NCBI RefSeq assembly: GCF_963678635.1
Contig: NC_087063.1
Span: 1,280,287-1,344,286, forward strand
From: Symsagittifera roscoffensis
Lineage: Eukaryota > Xenacoelomorpha > Acoela > Convolutidae
Reading direction: 5' to 3'
Length of the DNA stretch: 64,000 bases
The notes under the pieces were generated by a model. It was not told the origin of the DNA, did not search any database, and was given only the letters and a program-made list of their open reading frames with translations. Shown here one piece after another: positions 10,676 to 19,091 of this stretch. Each line of letters starts with the position of its first letter. Positions within the stretch are counted from its first letter, which is position 1. Made by a program: the position numbers and the translations under genes.

Positions 10676-11612
10676 TGTAACATTTGCCCGGAAGATACAT
10701 ATCGACGGATAACAAAACTAAGCCTTAAGATGACTGGCTAGCGTCTAAACAGAGCTTTGCATGTTTTTCACCGTCTCTACCACGCCAGTACTTTTCGGTG
10801 GTCTTTCTTACATCGGGTCGACAAAAACGTTACTGTTCTCCGGCTTCGACCAGAACGCTCAAATTAACTGAATTACATGCAAAAATAGTGAGCTCATGGC
10901 TGGGTCTCAGTATCCCCAGACCACGAGGTCACTCCTAAAAACAGGGCTACTATTTATTATATTACTATTGTTTTTGTTCAGTAGATAAAAATCATCATCT
11001 CCATCGAAGATGGATCAACCCTTTCCCCCCCAACTCTTAGCACCTCATCCTTGTCAAAACTAATCCAAATATCAATTAAATTCAAGTCAGGACATGACAG
11101 GATGCTAAAAGTTCATATGAGTCAAGAAAAGTTTTCCGTCCCGAGACCCTTCCGGATTCCCGAATCCAGTGAATCAAGCTCCTCAAGTCCGAATTCACGA
11201 TAACACGGAGGGCTGATTTCTTACCCTTCACCGTTGTTCGCAACGGCCTTGCAACTATTGTAGCAGCACAATAGTTGCAACTCGGAACGTTCTCTGCACT
11301 CTGCTGCTGTTTTTCTTCAATTTCGACTTCTTCAATTTCGATCAAGTTGTTCTCGTCAGCGCAACCAACGTTGTTGTTCTGTTTTTTCACTCGTTTTTTG
11401 TTAAAAATGGCCGTTTCAGCATTTCTCAGAAATGTGACGTCATACTTCGAATTTTTAAATTTTCAAAATACCAGAATATCCTAGCCTTCACCGTTTGGCC
11501 AATCGTTCCAATAACGCTCTTATACCTTCAAAATTGCCAATTCGGAAGTTTCGCTGCTAAAAACTCGAATCTGCCGGATCTGCATTTTGGTCCATTCTGG
11601 TCGAATGTCACA
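10676..11612 (-). repeat. Element C 3' LTR
   Basis: It runs from TGTAACATTTG to CGAATGTCACA, 937 bp. A CRE-like TGACGTCA lies at 11435-11442. Hairpins are visible near 11236 (CCGTTG/CAACGG) and 11250-11279 (CAACTATTGT arms). On the sense strand AATAAA occurs in the AT-rich tract near 10955, a possible polyadenylation signal. The ~190 bp next to 11612 (start of U3 in sense) match the A LTR, not the 5' LTR of the same element. Confidence 0.9.
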
Positions 11613-12431
11613 TACTCCCCGGACAGTCCGGTCAATGTCCTCATTGAATCGCGCAATGTTCTAAATGGTTACAGTGTCATCGAACAGAATTTACAAAATG
11701 CACGAAATTACTTTTATCTACGTCACATCGACTCATTGCAGATTATAAATGGCATCATACTACATCACTATAGCCTTCAAATTCTTTCATTAATCTGCAC
11801 ATTGAGGATATGACTTAAGATAAAACATATTTTCTGACTTCCAGTGTCAATGTCCCGATTGAAACTTTTTCTCTTAGATTTAAAAGGTGCTGGCTTGCAG
11901 GACAGTCCTGCCAACCAACAAGCTAAAATTATCCTATTATGCTCCTTCCCTTCGGAAATCTTGCTTGTTTATTGTCCTGAATATTAAAACTAAGAAACTT
12001 TGTGGTTAGAAAAAGCAATGAAACAATCTCCCTCTTCGAGAGATTACTCAAGCTTTCCACATCACCACAAAGTGATCAGTTTTCCTAAGTGATTTAAAAA
12101 CAATCATGCAGGCTGGAATATTTCAATATACTCTTCCCTCAAGCCTTTCTAAATAAATAATAAGTGAGTGTCTCTAAAGCCACTTCAACTAAAACCAAAA
12201 TGCAAATTTATAAATGCAACAATTTCAAAACTCAACTAAATGTTTCAGTTTTCAATTACAACTTGGTTGCTTGGTTTCTCACTTGAGTTTTTCACACACA
12301 TAAAACAATTCTGAGTTTTGACTTTTCTTCATCATCCCTTTGTTCTCCTCTTTTTCGTCGTTTAGAAGTTCTAAAACTTCTAAATTCCTCTAATTTTCTT
12401 TCTTGCTGCCTCTTGTTTTCTCGACCATTCG
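11613..12431 (-). other. Element C 3' untranslated region with polypurine tract
   Basis: No gene is seen. Next to the LTR the sense strand reads CCGGACTGTCCGGGGAGTA, combining an odd palindrome with the likely polypurine tract. Further in are the GCAGGACTGTCCTGC hairpin (near 11897) and a 10-bp inverted repeat TTTAGAAGTT/AACTTCTAAA near 12361-12384. Confidence 0.6.
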
Positions 12432-13223
12432 TCAATGCTCCATTTCCTCCTCCTGTGACACTGACTCCGCACTTTCGGTTTCCGTGTCTTGTAGCACGTC
12501 ATTGACTATCCTGACGATGTTGGAAGCCGTCCTCCAACACTTCTGCTCTTCCACCCTCTGCTTACAGCAAGGTAGGGGATCCACGTTTGATTCTCTGTTT
12601 CTACAGAAGCTGTTGTGGAGACACAACGTCACGTTTCTCTCCAAATCTTCTTTCAGCATCTCTGCCTTCTCATTTCCACTACGCTCGCTCGTCCTGGAAA
12701 TTCTTTTCACAGCGGTGGTCACTGCATTCCGATGGGTCACGAAAGCTCGCTTGAAAACTCCTGCCCCAATGTCCAGCTGATATTCACTGTATACTCTGCC
12801 ATGCTTCGACATATGCTTTTTCGCATACTCGTACAACCATGCAGTCATGCTAGCTCTGAACCATGGCATCAATCGTTTTCTTGCCCATATCTTCTTCACT
12901 TCCATCGGAATGTTTAGAACTTTGCACATTGTCTCAAAAAGATCTAAATCTTTTAGACAATCTAATTTCCGTAATTGTTCTCTCGTCGGTGCCTCCTGTC
13001 TATTATTTTCTCTCACATGAGCTTCCAGCCATCGTATTGCCATCATAAATCCCACTATCACTATTGTTACGGGCTGTGATGAATCTGGTAAACCCATGGA
13101 GAGCAGCTCTCCAGAGTCCCAGATCAACATCAGATTACTACGCTTGGGATACCACCAGGTCTGCAGCAAGCAGTGGCAAGGAAACTCATCATGAGTCAAC
13201 ATGATGCTCCTCCAATTACGTTT
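12432..13223 (-). CDS. Element C accessory ORF6 segment (in frame with ORF5 after a TGA)
   Basis: This segment of about 260 codons directly follows the TGA at 13224-13226 in the same frame as ORF5; its first ATG is at 13200-13202 (MLTHDEFPCHCLL). In element A the corresponding codon is GGA and the two segments are one ORF, so the TGA here is either a recent nonsense mutation or a readthrough site. I recognise no domain. The N-terminal part has LQTWWYPKRSN and a hydrophobic VTIVIVGFMMAI stretch, the middle is rich in K/R and aromatic residues, and the end is acidic (ESVSQEEEMEH). B retains the C-terminal half. The function is unknown. Confidence 0.7.
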   Translation of the reverse strand, partial: KRNWRSIMLTHDEFPCHCLLQTWWYPKRSNLMLIWDSGELLSMGLPDSSQPVTIVIVGFMMAIRWLEAHVRENNRQEAPTREQLRKLDCLKDLDLFETMCKVLNIPMEVKKIWARKRLMPWFRASMTAWLYEYAKKHMSKHGRVYSEYQLDIGAGVFKRAFVTHRNAVTTAVKRISRTSERSGNEKAEMLKEDLERNVTLCLHNSFCRNRESNVDPLPCCKQRVEEQKCWRTASNIVRIVNDVLQDTETESAESVSQEEEMEH

Positions 13224-15296
13224 TCACGAAGCTTCCAGCAATGGTTCCACTTCCATCATCACTCGGTGGATTTCATCATTCTCATCTACTGCATTGTAAT
13301 CTGTGACAGTTGATCCTCCCTGTTTCTGTTTTTCGAAGTCACTGAAGTTCCCGCTCACATATCCCATGAACTTATTTCCTAGTATTGACTCCAACTCTTC
13401 TTTGGTTCTCTCTGGAATTGCTGAGAACATCTTACATAGTAACTCGTAAGACTTTTCAGACATCCTCGCTAATCTCACACACTTCGGCACTGAGAAGGCT
13501 TGATCCACAATCGCTCTTGTACTCTTTACGTCCACAGCTACGAAATGTACAGGATATCTGCTCTTGCACATTGGAGCCAACGTTGAGCCCACCAAATATC
13601 GTGCTCCTGATGGTCTACAATAAGTTTCGCTGTGTCTGATGTTCATCTCTGTTTCGATTGCTTCCCTCCATTTTCCTATATACTTCTGCTCAGTCTGCAG
13701 AACTCCTGGAAATACTTCTACGCTGATGGCTGTGACCATCTCATGTTTCTGTTCTAGATTCAATAGTGACTCTAAAGAACCAAACATGCTGTAGAATCCT
13801 AGTGCTGTCACTAGATTCACATCGGTGCCTCCATGGCAATCTGCTATCAGTTCTGTTTCCGTTCTCGCTTTCATCACTACATTTCCAAACAATACTGTCA
13901 ACTGCTTGTGTTGTTTCTCCAGGGTTTTCACACAGTCTAGACTTCCACAGACGTGACCCTCTAGTCCACAGACTTCCGCCAGACAGCTACCAGGTTTGAC
14001 CCAGTCTTCTGGTCCCCAGCCAGGCAACTCCACTTTATCTTCTCCGTTGCTCATAGAGGCTGTTATCATCACATTATATATGATGTTGAGGTCACGCAGG
14101 TTACAGTCTGCATTCAGTTCCCTCTGTACGTCTTGTGTCGCCCGTAATATTGAGTCAGCGTTGGGACTAGGACACCATGATGGTCTCATCAATTCCCACA
14201 CTGCCATCAAGCTCGTTCTCAGTAATTCATCTGAGAATCCCAACCCAAACTCCACTCTCTTGTCGGATTTTGGTACTGAAGGTGCAGTCACCTCTTCTTC
14301 CAAGACCAGTCCCAATTTGGCCTGTGAATTGTTGACGCTTTTAATCGTTACAATTCTGGACGTCCAGAATCTTAGTAACACCGCCTGCTCATAATCAAAG
14401 AAGCAATCACGTATGTCTTCACTCAGGAAAGGATTGTACGCTATCCCTAAGATCCCAGATACATAGCTATATGACTTCTTCTTGATCGGTCCACAGTATT
14501 CACTGGATTTCGGCAATGCTCCCATAGATTCTTTAGTGAGTCTCACCTCCTTGTTGGAGAATCTCCTGATCTCGTCTATCTTTTTCATGGGTTCCAATTC
14601 TTCAGGTTCTTTCATGTTCACCCTCATCGGTTTACTTTGCTGCATCTCCAGCATTGCTAGTAAGAACAAGGCTTTCGTTCGCTCATCGCCTTCCTTCAAC
14701 ATTTTAACACAAGTGTTTAATGCAGGTACTGAAATTTGCTCTATCAGGAATCGAATGAAACAGAGAGCGTCTCTCCGCTTCGCACACGCTACTGCTGCTC
14801 CCTCCTGGACTATCAGATCCCTCAGATTCGTCATAAGGAAAACCTTTCCTTCTTTTGATCTCTTTCTTTCTTCTGAATCATATTCTTCGCGAGTCAGTCC
14901 CATCATACACCAGGCGAACCTGAGTTGTAACTCTGTCCTTACGTAAGGTACTGCCACGAGAGCATGTATTCTTGGCGTAGTCCTCATTTCTTCCTCGAAA
15001 TACCTCAACACTACTGCTTTCCATGGAAGGCTCACTAACTGCTCGATCGTTTCCGCCTCTACGTCAGACGACGCCAAAGTTCCATACGCCTTCTGCTTGA
15101 GGGTGGTGCCTTGCAACATTGTTTCCAGATAACCCTCCATGGCTTTTTCTTCTTCCAGGGCCATTACATACCCTCTAGCCGAGTTTCGGTATTCCAACAT
15201 CTCCATGTATCCACCGGTGGGTTCATCTATCGACACTGTCTCAGACACTGTTAGTCTGTTGTATTCCACTGGTGTTAGTTGTCCTGCAACACTTCC
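13224..15296 (-). CDS. Element C accessory ORF5 segment, function unknown
   Basis: About 690 codons are open from the codon after the TAG at 15297-15299 to a TGA at 13224-13226. No ATG lies near its start: the first in-frame one comes about 30 codons in (YMEMLEYRN), as expected if ribosomes enter by reading through the upstream TAG. No known domain is recognisable. The C-terminal half (LTVLFGNVVMKARTETEL to MEVEPLLEAS) is conserved in element A, with mostly conservative changes, which suggests past selection on the protein. Several Cys and His residues (CGLEGHVCGSLDC) could bind metal, but this is a guess. Confidence 0.72.
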   Translation of the reverse strand, partial: GSVAGQLTPVEYNRLTVSETVSIDEPTGGYMEMLEYRNSARGYVMALEEEKAMEGYLETMLQGTTLKQKAYGTLASSDVEAETIEQLVSLPWKAVVLRYFEEEMRTTPRIHALVAVPYVRTELQLRFAWCMMGLTREEYDSEERKRSKEGKVFLMTNLRDLIVQEGAAVACAKRRDALCFIRFLIEQISVPALNTCVKMLKEGDERTKALFLLAMLEMQQSKPMRVNMKEPEELEPMKKIDEIRRFSNKEVRLTKESMGALPKSSEYCGPIKKKSYSYVSGILGIAYNPFLSEDIRDCFFDYEQAVLLRFWTSRIVTIKSVNNSQAKLGLVLEEEVTAPSVPKSDKRVEFGLGFSDELLRTSLMAVWELMRPSWCPSPNADSILRATQDVQRELNADCNLRDLNIIYNVMITASMSNGEDKVELPGWGPEDWVKPGSCLAEVCGLEGHVCGSLDCVKTLEKQHKQLTVLFGNVVMKARTETELIADCHGGTDVNLVTALGFYSMFGSLESLLNLEQKHEMVTAISVEVFPGVLQTEQKYIGKWREAIETEMNIRHSETYCRPSGARYLVGSTLAPMCKSRYPVHFVAVDVKSTRAIVDQAFSVPKCVRLARMSEKSYELLCKMFSAIPERTKEELESILGNKFMGYVSGNFSDFEKQKQGGSTVTDYNAVDENDEIHRVMMEVEPLLEAS

Positions 15297-18200
15297 CTAT
15301 CCATGATTCATGGGAGATGGCTTGAAGTCCCCCATTTTGCTCTCTCCACATTGGCTGAGTATTTCCATTTCTAACGTTGCTCCAGTCAGAGTGCGGTCAC
15401 TCCTTTTGGATTTATAACCGGTTGACTTTATTCCCGCCATGAGAATGGGTGGCACCATCGCTATATCGGTTAATATTCTATCTGTGCCAGACAATTGATA
15501 ATCACCTTGCCCCAAATCCATGACTTCTTCGACTCGCTTCCTTTTCGCTGAGTTACCAGCTTTCATCGATATTTCTGAATCCACTTTTGTCTTTCCAATT
15601 CTCCTCGGCATCACTCTGCTGCCTAACTTCATTTTCATCGCATTGATTTTATCAATCACCATTTTCGATCGCATCGTTCCTCTCCTGGTCCTTGACAGGT
15701 ACACCACCTCTCCTTCATCGTTCTGCGGTGTCATCTTGATGGGAGAATTCGCTTCACTCTCATCAGTGGCTGAGTCGATCACTAACTCACTCAGTCTCCC
15801 TTCACACTCATCAAGCTTGTCAAGTACTTCTCTCATCAAGGGTTGATTGAGACCTGTTTTGAGGATGGATTGGGTCCCATAGCTCTGAACCACAGTCCAG
15901 ACTTCTTCCATGAACGCCACTCTGTCCAGCTTACATCCCGTCCTACTCTCGTGGTCTCGGTGATGTACTTCCCATTCTTCTTCGGGCAGCGTTCCCAAGA
16001 AAGGTACTCTGGCTGAGGCCTCTATTCTTCTCCTCCGAGGTGATTCCATGAGGATTCTCTGGTCGTTATTTCTTGAATTGCCAGGAGAGCTGCTCTCCGG
16101 CAAATTCCGTTTCATTTCCATAAAGGCTGACGGAGGCTCCAGTGTCGAGGTGCCTTCATCCGCTGGCTCAGTTGCTTCCAACGTATCCGCATTGTTTTCA
16201 AGATCACTGAAGATGTTAAAATCCAGGCTGGATGCTCCTCCTGTCGATGCCCTGTCGTCTTCCCCACCAGCTTGATCTTGTTGCATGGGTTCTTCAGTCT
16301 GACGGCTTCCACCCTGTCCGTCATCTCCTTCTGACTTATCCTTATTCGAGTTCGATGGTCCTTGTTCGTCATTGTCGGCTTCTTCATGGAATCTCGGTAT
16401 GAGCAATGTACCGGCCGATTTATCTTCCTCTTCTCCATGGACCACTTTGATTTCTTCGCAGCCGAAGGGTGCTAGGAAAGTTCTCGTCTGCAATACTCCT
16501 CCAACTTTCATCTCCTTCCTCACACTGGTCAGGATCAATGAGGCTTCAGGCAATTCTGTCCTGCCTCTCATTCTCATCGGAGCTAAGCCTAGTCCTTTCC
16601 ATTCCTCATCAAATCTTCCAGGCTTGGGAGTAGCGGCGTTGCTTATTCGCCTTCTCGTCGCTTGATCCGTGTATGCAAATCGTGTGTACTGTAACACGGC
16701 GGCATTTCTCCCTACGAAGTATGGATCCATCGTTCCCATGAAATTCCCTACTCTCCTTTCATTGGTTTCGAATGCTCTCAATCTAGGAGTTTGTACTACG
16801 GAGACTGCTCCGAGCAGCATCCTTCTTATCAGAGGGAATTCAGGGATTGCCTCCGGTAGCTTCTTGTAATCGCCCCAGTCCTTCGTCTCTTCTCTCACTT
16901 TGTGATAGGCTGCTGTGAGACGAGGCACTCTGGTCATTTCACCATTCGTTTTGTCATAGGGCCTCAGATTCCAAAGCTTTGGAAACACCTCGATGTGCCC
17001 TCTTTCTACTTCTCCCATGCGGTCACAGAAGTGATCGTCAAAATTGATGACTGTCATCTCTGGCTCCGATATTTTCGCAAATAACAGATCTTCACTCATG
17101 AGCTCTCGCAATGCGTGCTGCTCGCACCAGTTCAGTGTACCACCGTCCACTGCCGATATGAGGTTCAGGTGCAGCACCGACCTCCTAGATGCTTCCACTT
17201 TAACGTCAGGGAACGCAAAGGTGACTGCTGGTCCATAGATCACTGTCACGAACTCCGTGACTCCTCTGATCAGCGCCAAGGGATCGATTCTCATAGCTAA
17301 GCTCAAATCTGTTAATAGCGGCATGCCTCCAACATGTCGTCTAACATCTTCCTCTCTTTCAATTGTCTCGTCTTCTCCGGTTCCAAAGCGATTTTGCTGC
17401 AAGAGATACTGGATAAGAGTGTGTCTCAGGTCTCTTATTTTGTTCCACGAGTCCGTGGATTTCTTCATATCCAGATTCCTCACTCTCTCTTTCATCTGCT
17501 CTGGACAACGTGCCAGTTTCATCAGTCCGCCCAAGTTTCCGTGGGTTATTGCGATCAATGTCAGAAGTCCATCTAGTCGCAGGTTCTGTATTCCATCCGT
17601 AAGCAGTATCGCCGGTCCTTTTACGAAACTCTCCGCTCCGAACGTCACGAACAAGGCTATTAATTCCACTATCGATACTTTCACTACTGCTTGGAGGAAT
17701 TCCTTTATCAAATAGTGCGAGACTTTCGGGTAAACTTTTGCCAAGAAGGACGCGGTCCATCCGGCTCCCAACCCTTCTAGCATGCTGTCTGTCCTTTCAA
17801 ATCCCTCCTGTCCCTTCACTTCCTGGGTCCAGAAGGTTTCCAGAGTAATCTGACACATTCTGTTCACGAACTCAGCTGTCTTTTCTCCGGCATTTTCCGC
17901 CAGGTTCACCTCCTTCAACAAGTAGGAGTGTATCTTAGTGATCATTACTGGGCCTTGCTGAAAAGCATCTGCACCCAATGCCGCTACTCTAGGATTCAGG
18001 TGTAGCCACTGGTTTGCTTCCGGCTTGGTTCTCAGCACCATCGCTTCCAGATGAGCTCTCGTCTCCAGTGAATTCTTTCTTCTCGTGTCTTCACTCGCCA
18101 CTTCCATTGCTCGGAACCACAAGTCGTTGGACATTGCCGTGATTACTCGATGGTCGTCATCTATTCCTGGTTTCAGTTTGAGTTGCCGACTGAAGTTGGA

Positions 18201-19091
18201 CAGTTCCAACCCCAGCACTTCGTCCAACACCAACATGTGTAGCGCGTGGTCCTTGAACCCTCTCATCTTGTTTGAGATATCTGACCATACTGCAGGCAGT
18301 TCAGCCTTAAGTGGCCTCAGGTTCTCCGTTTCTATCATGCGATTCGGGGCTGATATGATCACATCATATTTTCCCTCCGAAAGTAAGGCTACTATTGCAT
18401 ACACAAATTTCAGTCCATCCGGGAGATGTGCATATCCCGGAGACAACGCAAATACTACTCTCAACGTCACTTTATTGAATGATCCCTCCTTCGTCGCGTC
18501 CACCACTTCACCCATCGACTCCAGGATGTCTTTTATCGCTGGCCATACTGCGTTTTCTGCTGTTGCAGAATCTCTGAGCCTGCTCAGAAAACCTCTACTG
18601 TGTAGATGGTCATTGATACCAGCAAACACAATCGTTATCGGGTTCATTTCTGTCTGCCTTTGTACCCCTATAGCCAATGACACTGATTGCAATAGGTCTA
18701 GGTCAACTGCGGCCAGCATTATGACGTCCGGCCAAAACAAAGACTTAGAGGTGTACACGAACTCTGAATTCGCTACTACCATGATTTTGGCCTTTCTCAT
18801 CTCTGCTTTGTCGTAGGCGGCGAAGATGGTCTCATCTTTCTTTATCGCTGTCAATCCGCCATATCTCTGGGCATCACCATCTTGGTTCACTAGTTTTGGG
18901 TACACCCTCTCCTTCACATGACCAGGTGGTGTCGTCAGTTGCCTAAATATCTTCACGTGTTGTCCAATCGGCGCTCTCGCCGTCAGGAATCTTCCTGGTC
19001 TTTCTTCACGATTCCTCTCATCATGGTTCAATCTCACATCTTGCAACGGTCTTGCATTCACAGGTCCCATTGTGTTGTTGGAGGGCAGTCC
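15297..19091 (-). CDS. Element C accessory ORF4 segment, possible degenerate SGNH-like fold
   Basis: This 1257-residue ORF starts at ATG 19068-19070, seven sense codons after the ORF3 TAG and in the same frame, and ends at TAG 15297-15299. The N-terminal ~300 residues show an alternating strand-helix pattern: KIMVVANSEFVY, DVIMLAAVDLDLLQSVS, then ITIVFAGINDHLHSRG. The GIND-H block sits where SGNH hydrolases have GTND, but no GDSL serine is seen, so a catalytically dead paralogue of the ORF3 domain is possible (inference). Residues ~300-800 are mixed helical with a hydrophobic patch (VSIVELIALFVTFG). From about 880 the protein is acidic and low-complexity, followed by a basic tail. There is no signal peptide or convincing envelope-type transmembrane architecture. 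Confidence 0.75.
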   Translation of the reverse strand, partial: GLPSNNTMGPVNARPLQDVRLNHDERNREERPGRFLTARAPIGQHVKIFRQLTTPPGHVKERVYPKLVNQDGDAQRYGGLTAIKKDETIFAAYDKAEMRKAKIMVVANSEFVYTSKSLFWPDVIMLAAVDLDLLQSVSLAIGVQRQTEMNPITIVFAGINDHLHSRGFLSRLRDSATAENAVWPAIKDILESMGEVVDATKEGSFNKVTLRVVFALSPGYAHLPDGLKFVYAIVALLSEGKYDVIISAPNRMIETENLRPLKAELPAVWSDISNKMRGFKDHALHMLVLDEVLGLELSNFSRQLKLKPGIDDDHRVITAMSNDLWFRAMEVASEDTRRKNSLETRAHLEAMVLRTKPEANQWLHLNPRVAALGADAFQQGPVMITKIHSYLLKEVNLAENAGEKTAEFVNRMCQITLETFWTQEVKGQEGFERTDSMLEGLGAGWTASFLAKVYPKVSHYLIKEFLQAVVKVSIVELIALFVTFGAESFVKGPAILLTDGIQNLRLDGLLTLIAITHGNLGGLMKLARCPEQMKERVRNLDMKKSTDSWNKIRDLRHTLIQYLLQQNRFGTGEDETIEREEDVRRHVGGMPLLTDLSLAMRIDPLALIRGVTEFVTVIYGPAVTFAFPDVKVEASRRSVLHLNLISAVDGGTLNWCEQHALRELMSEDLLFAKISEPEMTVINFDDHFCDRMGEVERGHIEVFPKLWNLRPYDKTNGEMTRVPRLTAAYHKVREETKDWGDYKKLPEAIPEFPLIRRMLLGAVSVVQTPRLRAFETNERRVGNFMGTMDPYFVGRNAAVLQYTRFAYTDQATRRRISNAATPKPGRFDEEWKGLGLAPMRMRGRTELPEASLILTSVRKEMKVGGVLQTRTFLAPFGCEEIKVVHGEEEDKSAGTLLIPRFHEEADNDEQGPSNSNKDKSEGDDGQGGSRQTEEPMQQDQAGGEDDRASTGGASSLDFNIFSDLENNADTLEATEPADEGTSTLEPPSAFMEMKRNLPESSSPGNSRNNDQRILMESPRRRRIEASARVPFLGTLPEEEWEVHHRDHESRTGCKLDRVAFMEEVWTVVQSYGTQSILKTGLNQPLMREVLDKLDECEGRLSELVIDSATDESEANSPIKMTPQNDEGEVVYLSRTRRGTMRSKMVIDKINAMKMKLGSRVMPRRIGKTKVDSEISMKAGNSAKRKRVEEVMDLGQGDYQLSGTDRILTDIAMVPPILMAGIKSTGYKSKRSDRTLTGATLEMEILSQCGESKMGDFKPSPMNHG

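Noticed and set aside
12432-19070. Envelope glycoprotein in the accessory region
   Set aside because: The position is right, but I see no signal peptide, furin-type site, fusion peptide or clear membrane anchor.
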